From positions 1-64,000 of the forward strand of contig CAMDGQ010000007.1 of assembly GCA_945897955.1 (NCBI GenBank): a stretch of DNA of 64,000 nucleotides, read 5' to 3'. The DNA is from Tepidiphilus sp. J10. GTDB lineage: Bacteria > Pseudomonadota > Gammaproteobacteria > Burkholderiales > Thiobacillaceae. The notes under the pieces were generated by a model. The model saw only the letters and a program-made list of their open reading frames with translations, made no database searches and was not told where the DNA came from. A program made the position numbers and the translations under genes. Positions 50,109 through 59,048 of the stretch are shown piece by piece (the first letter of the stretch is position 1; every line of letters begins with the position of its first letter).

Positions 50109-50681
50109 GGGCGCACAACTTTGGCCTGGTTGGCGGCCGCCCGCCGGTTTGATCGCCGATTTCGGCCGAAACGCCTTGACCACGTCTTCCCGTGTTTCCA
50201 GGTAGGGGCCGCCGATCAGGTCGATGCCGTAGGGAACGGCGGCGAAGACGCCGTCCAGGGTTTCCTTGATGGCTTTGGGTTGACCGGGCAGGTTGAGGAT
50301 CAGGCAGTTTCCGCGCACGACGCCGACCTGGCGCGAGAGGATGGCAGTGGGGACGTATTTCAGGCTGACCGCGCGCATCTGTTCGCCGAAGCCCGGCAGC
50401 ACCTTGTCGGCGATGGCCAGGGTGGCTTCCGGGGTGACGTCGCGCGGGGCGGGGCCGGTGCCGCCGGTGGTGAGCACCAGGCAGCATTGCGTGGCGAGGT
50501 CGATCAGGGTCTGTTCGATGATCGGCTGTTCGTCGGGAATGAGTTTTTCGATGAATTCGAGCGGGTTGTGCAGGGTGGCGGCCAGCCATTCCTTCAGGGC
50601 GGGCAAGCCCTTGTCTTCGTAAACGCCGCTGCTGGCGCGGTCGCTGATGGAGACGATGCCGATGCGGGCGGGTTGGTACAT
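50103..50681 (-). CDS. mogA: Molybdopterin adenylyltransferase MogA
   Basis: A 192-residue enzyme of molybdenum cofactor synthesis that adenylates molybdopterin. Motifs IGIVSISDRASSGVYEDKG and LVLTTGGTGPAPRDVTPEAT (the TGGTGxxxRDxTPE core) are intact, plus LPGQPKAIKETLD. Normal length. The C-terminal residues overlap the decayed family-A repeat by a few bases. Together with moaC in this window it points to active Moco enzymes in the cell. Confidence 0.94.
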   Translation of the reverse strand: MYQPARIGIVSISDRASSGVYEDKGLPALKEWLAATLHNPLEFIEKLIPDEQPIIEQTLIDLATQCCLVLTTGGTGPAPRDVTPEATLAIADKVLPGFGEQMRAVSLKYVPTAILSRQVGVVRGNCLILNLPGQPKAIKETLDGVFAAVPYGIDLIGGPYLETREDVVKAFRPKSAIKPAGGRQPGQSCAPA

Positions 50682-50743
50682 GCGTTGGGTTCCTTTTTTG
50701 CGGAGGCGGGGAGAATATCCCGCAATCAGCCAGGAGACGATCC

Positions 50744-51244
50744 ATGCCTTTCATTCCCAACCTTGTCTGCGGCCTGCTTGCCCTGGCCCTTTGTGTCACC
50801 GCCGCCCGGGCCGATCCGCCGGCCGGTTATCCCTTCGTCGGCCACGATGCCGGGCTGGCGCGGGCGAAGGCGGAGAACCGGCCGGTTATGTTGTACTTTG
50901 GCCGTTATGGCTGCGCCTGGTGCGACCACGTCAATCGCAAGACGTTTTCCGATGCCGGCCTGAAACAGCTTTTTTCCGAAAACTATGTGCTGATCTACGT
51001 CGATGCCGAGGGCGGCAAGCGGCTGCGCATGCCCAACGGCGAGCGCCTGACCGAGGGCGAACTCGGCGCGCGCCTGGGCGCGTTCGCGACACCGTTGTTC
51101 GTGTTCATGACGCCGGAAGGCAAGGTGGTCGCCAAGATTCCCGGCTTCAAGACGGTGGACGATTTCAGGGATTACGACCGCTATGTGCGCGGCGGCCATT
51201 ATCAGAAGCAGACCTTGCTCGAATTCCTCGGGAGCAAGCCGTGA
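50744..51244 (+). CDS. Periplasmic thioredoxin-like protein (SoxW-like)
   Basis: A 166-residue secreted protein with a signal peptide (LVCGLLALALCVTAARA) and a thioredoxin fold containing CAWC in YFGRYGCAWCDHV, followed by a cis-proline region FATPLFVFMTPEG. Such SoxW/thioredoxin_2-like proteins keep periplasmic cysteines reduced, in some bacteria that of SoxY. It is far from the sox operon here. Its TGA overlaps the GTG of the next gene, suggesting a shared role. Substrate not readable. Confidence 0.85.
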   Translation: MPFIPNLVCGLLALALCVTAARADPPAGYPFVGHDAGLARAKAENRPVMLYFGRYGCAWCDHVNRKTFSDAGLKQLFSENYVLIYVDAEGGKRLRMPNGERLTEGELGARLGAFATPLFVFMTPEGKVVAKIPGFKTVDDFRDYDRYVRGGHYQKQTLLEFLGSKP

Positions 51245-52425
51245 GGTTCGCCACCTTGTGGCTGGCCGGGATGCTGTTGTGCGCGGCGCTGCCGGCTTCC
51301 GGCGCGGCGGAGGTGGTCGAAATTGCCGCCGCCAGGGCCGGCGTATTCCATCATCTCGACGCTTCCGGCCGCAACAGTCTGGCAGTCGCGGGGGATAACG
51401 CGGCGCTGGTCTGGGAAGACAACCGTGCCGGTGCGCCAGGGTGTTATCTGGCGGTGAAAAGCGGTGCGGCGAATGTATTCAAGGAATTTGCCTTCGGCCG
51501 GGGCGAGTGTTTCGAGCCGGCCATCGCGGCATTCGATGGCGAGCGCTTTCTGTTGATCTGGGAGGATGCCGATGGCGTCAAGGTTGCACTGGCCGATGGC
51601 GCCGGACCGGGTGTGGCGACGCGACTGGCGGAGAGCGGCGGCCACGGCAATGTCGCGGTGCATGCGTCGCTCGGCGCGGTTGCCGCCTGGAGCGCGCCGG
51701 ATGGTCGCTGGCGTCGTATCTGGTCGGCGCGGTTGCGGCTCGAAGGCGGCCATTTGCAAGTTGCCGACGCGCGCCCGGCCGATGCTGCGCCGGCCGCCGA
51801 TGATCAGACTTTTCCCGTCCTCGCCGCCAGCCCGCAAGGCCTGACACTGGCCTGGGAAGATCGCCGGCACGGCCATACCGTGATCTACGGCAGCCAGTCC
51901 GCCGACACGCAAACCTGGTCGGCGCCGTTCCGGATCAGCGGCAACCCGACCGGCAAGGCAGCCGGCGATCTCGGGCGCGGCACCGGCGCGATGCGACCGG
52001 CGCTGACGCGCTTCGGCGAGCGCATCGCGGCGGCCTGGCTGGACAAGCGCGATTTTCTGTCCGGCTATGACGTTTACGCCGCGCTGAGCGCCGGGACGGG
52101 CTTCACCAGGGATCAGAAGGCGCAGGACAGTTTCGGCGACGCCATCGCGCAATGGCACGTCGCGGCTGCGGGCAATGTGCAAGGCGAGTTGGTCATCGCC
52201 TGGGACGACAACCGCGACGGCACGCCGGATATCTGGCTGACCCGCCTGGGCGATGCCGGATATGGCGAGAACTTCACACTGCCGGAAGCCTCCGGCCCCG
52301 GCGACCAAAGCGATCCGGCCATCGCGCTGGACACTGCCGGCAACCTGCATCTGGCCTGCATCGAGCGGAATGAAGCCGGAATGACGCGGTTGCGTTATCT
52401 GCGCCGGCAGTTGCCGCCACGCTGA
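51241..52425 (+). CDS. Secreted beta-propeller-like protein, function unknown
   Basis: A 394-residue protein with a signal peptide (LWLAGMLLCAALPASG) and repeated blade-like segments: ALVWEDNRAGAPGCYLAV, LLIWEDADGVKVAL, TLAWEDRRHGHTVIYGS, AAWLDKRDFLSGYDVYAA, VIAWDDNRDGTPDIWLTR. The repeats resemble BNR/sialidase-type propellers without catalytic residues. GTG 51241 overlaps the stop of the thioredoxin-like gene. Possibly a binding or scaffold protein whose folding depends on its neighbour; function unknown. Confidence 0.75.
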   Translation: MRFATLWLAGMLLCAALPASGAAEVVEIAAARAGVFHHLDASGRNSLAVAGDNAALVWEDNRAGAPGCYLAVKSGAANVFKEFAFGRGECFEPAIAAFDGERFLLIWEDADGVKVALADGAGPGVATRLAESGGHGNVAVHASLGAVAAWSAPDGRWRRIWSARLRLEGGHLQVADARPADAAPAADDQTFPVLAASPQGLTLAWEDRRHGHTVIYGSQSADTQTWSAPFRISGNPTGKAAGDLGRGTGAMRPALTRFGERIAAAWLDKRDFLSGYDVYAALSAGTGFTRDQKAQDSFGDAIAQWHVAAAGNVQGELVIAWDDNRDGTPDIWLTRLGDAGYGENFTLPEASGPGDQSDPAIALDTAGNLHLACIERNEAGMTRLRYLRRQLPPR

Positions 52426-52444
52426 TCGTTTGTGATGCGGTCTT

Positions 52445-52478
52445 GTAGCCCGGATGCAGCGATAGCGGAATCCGGGGG
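52445..52478. repeat. Palindromic repeat (family A), single half-unit
   Basis: GTAGCCCGGATGCAGCGATAGC followed by GGAATCCGGGGG: one half of the family-A element between convergent genes. Confidence 0.75.
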
Positions 52479-52493
52479 CACCATTTGGCTTGT

Positions 52494-53633
52494 TTACGCG
52501 CTGCCCCAGGCGGCGAACAGCGGGTCGGAGTAGAGGCGGTTTTCGATGTATTTGTCGTCCGCCGGGCGTTGCAGGCCGCGTCGGGTTTCGCTGTGCAGGT
52601 TGCCGAAACCGGCGTCGCGCAGCAGCGTGAGAACCAGGCCGAGGCGCTCGAACGGGTGCAGGTCGCTCCAGACCTGGATCGCCTTGGTGGGGAACCAGCG
52701 GTCGGAGAAGGTGACGATGCACGCGCCGCCCGGCTTCAGCACGCGGCGGACTTGCGCCAGCACCGCCGCCGGGTCGAGCAGATATTCGATGGAAGCGGTA
52801 CAGATCACGACGTCGAAATGTGCATCCGGCCAGGGCAATTCGGCGCTGGCGTTGAGGTCTTGCACAATTCGTTCGGACAGGCGCGGGTTGGCGTCGAGCT
52901 CGGCCTGGTTCATGCCCAGGCCGGTGATCCGCAATTCTTCAGCCGTTGCCGGCAAATGCGAGACCCAACTGCTCATCAGGTCCAGAACGCGCTGGCCGGG
53001 TTGCAGAAAGCGGCCGTAAAGCGCGCTGATTTCGGCGCGGCAGACGGCGTCAAGATGATGCGTCAGGCGCGGCCGCGCGTAGAACACCGTATCGACGGCG
53101 GCGTCCTGGCGCGCCATTCCTTGCTGCCGCAGGTAGGTGTCGCCGGCGGATGCGACCGGCGCCTGCATGCCGGGTCCGTCGAACAGTTCGGCCATGCGCA
53201 CGCCGCGCGTGGCTTCGCGCGGCTGTTCACGAAATTCCAGTTTCGCGCCGGTTGCGGCAAGCGGGTGATTCGGATCGAGCTTGAGTACGCCGTCGGCGGC
53301 GGCGAGCAGACGCGCCGGGCGCATGTCGCGCGGATTGCGAGCCAGGCCGGCAAACGCCATGTGCGGATAGAAACGGCCGGGAACAGGAACAACGCCGGGC
53401 AATGTCGGCAGACGAAACCGGTCGGTAGCCAGTTCAACGCTGGCCTGCCCCGCCGGTTGCAGCCAGGGCGCGGCGTCGATCTCGATCTGCACGGCATCCG
53501 CGCTGCGTCCGCGCGCCTGTGCCGCCGCCGAGGCCCAGCGGCCATCGGCAAGCAGCGCGCTATCGGGTACCAGCAGGCTGTCGCGGTGGCTTGCCTGCGG
53601 GCTTTGCCAGACCAGGCTGGCTTCGATCGACAT
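52494..53633 (-). CDS. FKBP-like domain fused to a class I SAM methyltransferase
   Basis: A 379-residue protein. Residues about 1-140 resemble the SlyD/FKBP type: VPVPGRFYPHMAFAGLA and LKLDPNHPLAATGAKLEF recall the FKBP C-terminal motif with its NHPLAG. Residues about 190-379 are a class I methyltransferase with RVLDLMSSWVSHLP, LNASAELPWPDAHFDVVIC and VRRVLKPGGACIVTFSDRWFP. The link resembles known chaperone-methyltransferase pairings, but no substrate is known. Upstream is surA, another peptidyl-prolyl isomerase gene. Confidence 0.78.
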   Translation of the reverse strand: MSIEASLVWQSPQASHRDSLLVPDSALLADGRWASAAAQARGRSADAVQIEIDAAPWLQPAGQASVELATDRFRLPTLPGVVPVPGRFYPHMAFAGLARNPRDMRPARLLAAADGVLKLDPNHPLAATGAKLEFREQPREATRGVRMAELFDGPGMQAPVASAGDTYLRQQGMARQDAAVDTVFYARPRLTHHLDAVCRAEISALYGRFLQPGQRVLDLMSSWVSHLPATAEELRITGLGMNQAELDANPRLSERIVQDLNASAELPWPDAHFDVVICTASIEYLLDPAAVLAQVRRVLKPGGACIVTFSDRWFPTKAIQVWSDLHPFERLGLVLTLLRDAGFGNLHSETRRGLQRPADDKYIENRLYSDPLFAAWGSA

Positions 53634-53644
53634 CGCCGGGGCGG

Positions 53645-54985
53645 TCAGTTTTCTTCCAGGCGATACTCGACGTAAGCGCGGTCGCGCGCCTGCCGCACCC
53701 AGTCTTCGAAGGCTTCTTCCGATTTGCGCTCGCGGATGGCGCGGCGCGCGTCGAGGCGTTTGCGTTCCTCGGTAACGTCCTGGTCGCGCCGTTCGAGCAC
53801 CTGGATCAGGTGCCAGCCGAACGGCGATTGCACCGGCGTGGATATTTCATTCGGCTTCAGGCTGTCCATCATGCGTTCGAATTCCGGCACGGTATCGCCG
53901 GGATTGAGCCAGCTCAGGTCGCCGCCGCGATTTGCGGAGAGATCGTCGGAATGCAGTTTGGCCAGTTCAACGAAGTCGGCGCCGTTTTCGAGCCGCTCCT
54001 TCAGGAGCAGCAGACGATTCCTGGCGTCCTTGTCGGTGACCACTTCGTTGGTCTTGACCAGGATATGGCGCGCATGCGTCTGCTTGATCACGGTCTGCAC
54101 ATCCTTGCCGCGCTTGTCGAGCAGTTTGAGGATGTGGAAACCGTTGCCGCTCTTCAGCACCGGCGACAGATCGCCCGCTTTCATGTCGCGCAGCGCGGTG
54201 GAATACAGGCTGGGTAACTGACCTTCGTTGCGCCAGCCGAGGACTCCGCCCTGGACGGCATTCTGGGTGTCGGAGTAGCTCGCGGAGACCTGCACGAAAT
54301 CGGCGCCGGCCTTGAGTTCGGCAAGCGCCTTTTCCGCCTTCGCTTTCAGTTCGGTCAACTTTTCCGGACTGGCGCCTTCCGGCGTCAGCACCAGAATGTG
54401 AGCCAGCTTGAATTCGTCCTTTTGCGGGCCGCCCTGGGAGGCATTGGCGAGGAAGTTGTCGATTTCCGCGTCGGTGATGACCAGTTTGTTGTCAACCTCG
54501 CGTTCCTTCAGGCGGGCGATGGTCATTTCGGAACGGATCTGCTCGCGGAATGCGTTGAAATTCGCGCCCTCGGCTTCCAGGGCCTTGCGAAATGCTTCGG
54601 GCGTCATGTTGTTGTTCTGCGCGATGCGTGCGATGGCGCGATCCAGCGCCAGGCCTTCAAAGCGGATATTGGTGTCCTCGGCAACCTGCATCAGCGCCTT
54701 CTCGGTGATCATGCGCTCCAGCAATTGCTTTTCCAGCAGTCGACGCGGCGGCAATGCGCCCTTTCCCTGATTCTGGCCGGCCAGTTGCGCCATGGCCTGC
54801 TCGACGCGGTTGTTCAGCTCGAATTCGGTAATCACGCTGGTATTGACGACCGCGACGATGCGATCGATTTCCATCGGTGCGGCGTACGCGCCGGTTTGCG
54901 GCGCAAGCGAGACCAGGCCGGCAAGCAACAGGCTCGCCACCGCAAACAAGCGGGGCTTATTCGGAAAATTCGCTACTTTGGGCAT
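53645..54985 (-). CDS. surA: Periplasmic chaperone SurA
   Basis: A 446-residue chaperone/peptidyl-prolyl isomerase that guides outer-membrane proteins. Signal peptide, SurA N-terminal domain (DRIVAVVNTSVITEFELNNRVEQ), two parvulin domains (KLAHILVLTPEGA..YSDTQNAVQGGVLGWRNEGQLP and THARHILVKTNEVV..HSDDLSANRGGDLSWLNPGDTVPEFE). Overlaps lptD by 29 bases, the classical arrangement, as LptD is a SurA client. Confidence 0.95.
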   Translation of the reverse strand: MPKVANFPNKPRLFAVASLLLAGLVSLAPQTGAYAAPMEIDRIVAVVNTSVITEFELNNRVEQAMAQLAGQNQGKGALPPRRLLEKQLLERMITEKALMQVAEDTNIRFEGLALDRAIARIAQNNNMTPEAFRKALEAEGANFNAFREQIRSEMTIARLKEREVDNKLVITDAEIDNFLANASQGGPQKDEFKLAHILVLTPEGASPEKLTELKAKAEKALAELKAGADFVQVSASYSDTQNAVQGGVLGWRNEGQLPSLYSTALRDMKAGDLSPVLKSGNGFHILKLLDKRGKDVQTVIKQTHARHILVKTNEVVTDKDARNRLLLLKERLENGADFVELAKLHSDDLSANRGGDLSWLNPGDTVPEFERMMDSLKPNEISTPVQSPFGWHLIQVLERRDQDVTEERKRLDARRAIRERKSEEAFEDWVRQARDRAYVEYRLEEN

Positions 54986-57269
54986 AACCGGTAATGCTCC
55001 GTTTCAGGACATCGAGCGGATTGGGGCCGAGTTTGGTCAGGCCGCGCAATTCGAGTTGCAGAAAGAAGGCGCTGGTGGCGGTGGCTTCGCTGGTCGCCAG
55101 TTGTTGCATGACGCCACGCAACGACCAGCAGCCGGCGTTGTATTCGAAGCCGGCCAGTCCTTCAACCAGGCGCGTGTCCTTGATCGAATAATTCAGCCGG
55201 CCGAGTCCGTACCATTTCCGCGCCAGCGGCCATTGGAACGAGACATCGATCTGATTGAGACTGCCCTGCGCGAGCGAGCCCTGGGTGTAACGGTAGTCGG
55301 CGTTGACCAGGCGGCCGGGACCATAGCGCCAGGCGCCACCCAGATTGGCCTTGGTCAGACTGCCCTCGCCGGTGTCGTACTGAACGCCGGTATTCAGGCG
55401 CAGGTAGCGATTGATCTGGCCGCTGGCCTGCGCCAGCAGTTCGGTCGATTTGCTGGAGCGCGCGACCAGTCCAGGCAGGGTGACGCGCTGATCGGAAAAG
55501 TAGAAGCGCTGACCAAGCGTGACTTGCAGCCGCTCTGCGCCGGTGTTCGGTTCGAGGAAGCGTGAAGTGACCGCCAGCGTGAGCTGGTTGGCGTCGTTGA
55601 TCCGATCGACGCCGATGTACTGGTTTTCGGCGAACAACTGGTCGAGGGATAGATCGCGGTTGCTGCTGTCGAACACCGGAATCCGGGTCTGGTCGCGATA
55701 CGGGATATAGACGTAGTAGGCGCGCGGTTCAAGCGTCTGAGTGATGTTCTTGCCCAGCAGGGTCCAGTCGCGCTCCAGGAACAGGCTGGAATCGAGGCTG
55801 AACATCGGCAGACTGCGCGTTGCGTCGTTGAAGCCGCCGGCTGCCGGCAACGCCAGGCTGTCCGACAGCGTGCGTGTGGCATCGTCGAGCGCGTAATGGC
55901 TGAGATACCAGCCCAGGCGCGGCGTGACCACCGAATAAGCGGTTTGCAGCGGGATGCTGAGGCTGGGGTTGGCATGCAGGCGCGCGCCCTGCACCCGGCT
56001 GCCGCCCGGGTGATCGAAGTAAACCATTTCGCTGTTGAAATCGAATCGCATGCCGGATGCGCCGCTGGTCGCGCCGCCCCGGTAAACATCGCTCGATGCG
56101 GTCAGGGTGACTTGCGGCAAGCGGCTGTAAGGTTCGACGACAGCAACGGCGGAAGGATCCTGCAAGGTCTGGAAGCTCTGCACCAGACCGTTTGCCTGCC
56201 ACCAGTCGCCGTTGTAGCGCGCGGTGATCTGGCGCGGCAGATTGACCTGGGAGGTCTGGTTGACCGAGTCGGAAAGGTTGGCAAAGTAATTGTTGTCGGA
56301 AACGTTTTCGTACTCGAGCGCGCCCGACCAGCGCGCATCGAATTGCTGCCGATGCCGGATCAGCACCCGGTGCCGGTTGCGGTCGGCCAGCTGATCGTTG
56401 GGCAGGAACTCGCCGGTCAGCTCGCCGCTGTATTTGGGCTCCAGATAGCGGAACTCGCCGCCGAGCTGAACGCCGCGCTTGGACATCAGGCGCGGGGCGA
56501 TAGTGGCATCCCGGTTGTGCGCGATATTCCAGTACCAGGGCGTGCGCAGTTCGAGACCGCGCGCATCGGACGCGCCGTAGCTGGGCGCCAGAAAACCGCT
56601 CTTGCGCTGATCGTCCAGGGCAAAGTCCATCCACGGCGTGTAAAGGATCGGCACATCCATGAATTTGACCCGCACCTTTCGCGCGGAACCCAGACTGGCA
56701 AGATAGTCGAGTCGCAGATCGTCCATCCGTAACTCCCAGTCCTGATTGTCCGGCGCGCAGGTGGTATAGGAGGCGTCATTCATGCGATACACATCCGGCC
56801 CGGAAAAAGTGAGCGTTTCCGCCCCGCCGCGAACTTTTCCGCCTTGCTTGCCGGCAAACTGAAAGCGCACATTTTTCATGTCGCCCAGTCGGGCTTCGAG
56901 CTTCAGTTGCAGCGAATCCCCCTCCAGACGGTCCTGACCGCGCGCGAACACGACGTTGCCGCGTGCCTCGACCTGATCCGAAGGCAGGTCATAGCGCACC
57001 CAATCGGCTTCCATTTGCTCGCGCAGGTTTCGAATCACCACCTTGCCTTCTGCAACCATATCGCGCTGATTGTGGCCTGTGATGCTATCGGCCTCGATAT
57101 GCGTCGGCCCCGGCAAGGGTTGTCCGACCGGGCTGGCAGGCGACAAACCCGCCGTACTCTTGAGATGGATCGAGTTGTCCGCGCCGGCCTCGCCGCGCGC
57201 CAGAGTCAGACAGAAAACAAGCAACAGGCGCGCAACAGGAGGCAGAACAGGGGGCGCGGCGAGTGGCAT
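54957..57269 (-). CDS. lptD: LPS-assembly outer-membrane protein LptD
   Basis: A 770-residue outer-membrane protein that inserts lipopolysaccharide at the cell surface. After a signal peptide comes an OstA/LptA-like jellyroll (THIEADSITGHNQRDMVAEGKVVIRNL) and the LptD barrel (NDNYFANLSDSVNQTSQ; AGFEYNAGCWSLRGVMQQL). Cysteines in YTTCAPDNQDWEL and NAGCWSL are candidates for inter-domain disulfides, though fewer than in E. coli. Divergent from amgK and upstream of surA. Length and order are normal. Confidence 0.95.
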   Translation of the reverse strand: MPLAAPPVLPPVARLLLVFCLTLARGEAGADNSIHLKSTAGLSPASPVGQPLPGPTHIEADSITGHNQRDMVAEGKVVIRNLREQMEADWVRYDLPSDQVEARGNVVFARGQDRLEGDSLQLKLEARLGDMKNVRFQFAGKQGGKVRGGAETLTFSGPDVYRMNDASYTTCAPDNQDWELRMDDLRLDYLASLGSARKVRVKFMDVPILYTPWMDFALDDQRKSGFLAPSYGASDARGLELRTPWYWNIAHNRDATIAPRLMSKRGVQLGGEFRYLEPKYSGELTGEFLPNDQLADRNRHRVLIRHRQQFDARWSGALEYENVSDNNYFANLSDSVNQTSQVNLPRQITARYNGDWWQANGLVQSFQTLQDPSAVAVVEPYSRLPQVTLTASSDVYRGGATSGASGMRFDFNSEMVYFDHPGGSRVQGARLHANPSLSIPLQTAYSVVTPRLGWYLSHYALDDATRTLSDSLALPAAGGFNDATRSLPMFSLDSSLFLERDWTLLGKNITQTLEPRAYYVYIPYRDQTRIPVFDSSNRDLSLDQLFAENQYIGVDRINDANQLTLAVTSRFLEPNTGAERLQVTLGQRFYFSDQRVTLPGLVARSSKSTELLAQASGQINRYLRLNTGVQYDTGEGSLTKANLGGAWRYGPGRLVNADYRYTQGSLAQGSLNQIDVSFQWPLARKWYGLGRLNYSIKDTRLVEGLAGFEYNAGCWSLRGVMQQLATSEATATSAFFLQLELRGLTKLGPNPLDVLKRSITGYAQSSEFSE

Positions 57270-57276
57270 GGCGGGA

Positions 57277-58341
57277 ATGATAGAATTCGGCGGATTTTTT
57301 CAGCGACGGATTATAGCTTTGGAACGTCCCGAACACCTTGTACAGCCTGAACGCATCGAACGCCTGACCGCCTGGGCAAGCGCCGTTCTTCCCGCTCCCC
57401 TGCTCGATTTGCAGACCGCCTCGGCCGACGCCAGTTTTCGCCGCTATTTTCGCGCCCATACGGCAGCCGGCAGCTTCATCGTGATGGACGCGCCGCCCAG
57501 CCATGAAGACTGCAAGCCGTTCATCCATGTCGCCCGCCTGTTCCGCGCCGCCGGCGCCAATACGCCGGAAATCCTGGCCGAGAATCTGGCCGAGGGCTTC
57601 TTGCTGCTGTCCGATTTCGGCGACACCACCTATCTCGCCGCGCTCGATGAAAACAGCGCCGACCGCCTCTATCTCGACGCCAATGCCGCGCTGATCAAGA
57701 TTCAACTTGCCAGCCGGCCGGATGAACTGCCGCCCTACGACGCGGAATTGCTGCTGCGCGAAATGCGTTTGTTCCCGGACTGGTATCTGGCCCGCCATCT
57801 CGACATCCAGCTCAACGACGAGCAACGCAACACGCTCGACACCACGTTCGACAGGATCCTCGCCAACAATCTGGCGCAGCCCCGGGTCTATGTGCATCGC
57901 GACTGGCATTCGCGCAATCTGATGCTGACCGATGCCGACAACCCCGGCGTGCTCGACTTCCAGGACGCCGTGTACGGCCCGATCACCTACGACCTCGCCT
58001 CGATCTACAAGGACGCCTACATTCGCTGGGACGAGGAGCGCGTGCTCGACTGGCTGGTACGCTACTGGGAGGCGGCGCGCAAGTCCGGCCTGCCGGTGCA
58101 TGCCGACTTCGGCGAGTTCTACCGCGATTTCGAATGGATGGGCGCGCAGCGCCATATCAAGGTGCTCGGCATCTTCGCCCGCCTGTGCCACCGCGACGGC
58201 AAGACCGCCTATCTGAAAGACATGCCGCTGGTGATGGACTATCTGCGCCGCGCCTGTGCCCGCTACAACGGGCTCGGCGACTTCCTGCGCCTGCTGGACC
58301 ATATCGAAGGCAAACAGGCCGCAGTCGGTTACACCTTCTGA
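57277..58341 (+). CDS. amgK: Anomeric N-acetylmuramate/N-acetylglucosamine kinase AmgK
   Basis: An aminoglycoside-phosphotransferase-family kinase of about 354 residues that phosphorylates C1 of MurNAc/GlcNAc in cell-wall recycling. Motifs: SADASFRRYFRA, VYVHRDWHSRNLML (catalytic HxDxxxxN, with W in the x position), and GVLDFQDAVYGPITYDLAS (the DFQD metal site). The start is uncertain: ATG 57277 is used; TTG 57319 would remove 14 residues. Directly followed by murU with a TGATG overlap. This pair gives an anabolic recycling path to UDP-MurNAc. Confidence 0.9.
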   Translation: MIEFGGFFQRRIIALERPEHLVQPERIERLTAWASAVLPAPLLDLQTASADASFRRYFRAHTAAGSFIVMDAPPSHEDCKPFIHVARLFRAAGANTPEILAENLAEGFLLLSDFGDTTYLAALDENSADRLYLDANAALIKIQLASRPDELPPYDAELLLREMRLFPDWYLARHLDIQLNDEQRNTLDTTFDRILANNLAQPRVYVHRDWHSRNLMLTDADNPGVLDFQDAVYGPITYDLASIYKDAYIRWDEERVLDWLVRYWEAARKSGLPVHADFGEFYRDFEWMGAQRHIKVLGIFARLCHRDGKTAYLKDMPLVMDYLRRACARYNGLGDFLRLLDHIEGKQAAVGYTF

Positions 58342-59048
58342 TGCCCATCACGTCCCCTTACAAGGCCATGATTCTGGCGGCCGGCCTCGGTGAGCGCATG
58401 CGTCCGCTCACCGACCACACGCCTAAGCCCCTGCTGCAAGCCGGCGGCAAGGCGCTCATCGTCTGGCAGATCGAGCGCCTGGGCGCGGCGGGCTTCGTCG
58501 ATCTGATCATCAACCTCGCCCATCTCGGCCGGCAGATCGAGGATTTCCTGGGCGACGGCTCGGCTTACGGCGCGCGCATCCAGTATTCGCGCGAGCCGCA
58601 GCCGCTGGAAACCGCCGGCGGCATCGCCACCGCGCGCGGCCTGCTCGGCGACGCGCCGTTTCTGGTCTGCAACGGCGATGTCTATGCCGATTTCGACTTC
58701 AGCCGGCTGCAAGCCGTGCTGACCAAGATGCAAGCCGCCCCGAACCGGCTGGCGTATCTGGTGCTGGTCGATAACCCGCCGCATCATCCGCAGGGCGACT
58801 TCGCGTTGATGAACGGCAAGGTGCTCGACCAGCCGCGCCTGACTTTTTCCGGCATCGGCTGCTATCGCCCGGAACTGTTCTCCGGCATCGCGCGCGGCGA
58901 AAAAGCCAAACTGGCGCCCCTGCTGAAAGGGGCGATGGCGACCGGCCGCGTGTCGGGCGAACATTTTTCCGGCCGCTGGGAGGATGTCGGCACCCCGGCG
59001 CGACTGGCCGCGCTGGACATTGAATTGGGGCAAAAACATGCAAGCTGA
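58341..59048 (+). CDS. murU: N-acetylmuramate-1-phosphate uridylyltransferase MurU
   Basis: A 235-residue nucleotidyltransferase: MILAAGLGERMRPLTDHTPKPLLQAGGK is the GxG-RM-P-K pattern, ICNGDVYADFDF the sugar-binding region and HFSGRWEDVGTPARLAAL the C-terminal end. It converts MurNAc-1-phosphate from AmgK into UDP-MurNAc. The order amgK-murU beside lptD-surA is that of Pseudomonas and betaproteobacteria. Start ATG 58341 overlaps the amgK stop. Confidence 0.92.
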   Translation: MPITSPYKAMILAAGLGERMRPLTDHTPKPLLQAGGKALIVWQIERLGAAGFVDLIINLAHLGRQIEDFLGDGSAYGARIQYSREPQPLETAGGIATARGLLGDAPFLVCNGDVYADFDFSRLQAVLTKMQAAPNRLAYLVLVDNPPHHPQGDFALMNGKVLDQPRLTFSGIGCYRPELFSGIARGEKAKLAPLLKGAMATGRVSGEHFSGRWEDVGTPARLAALDIELGQKHAS

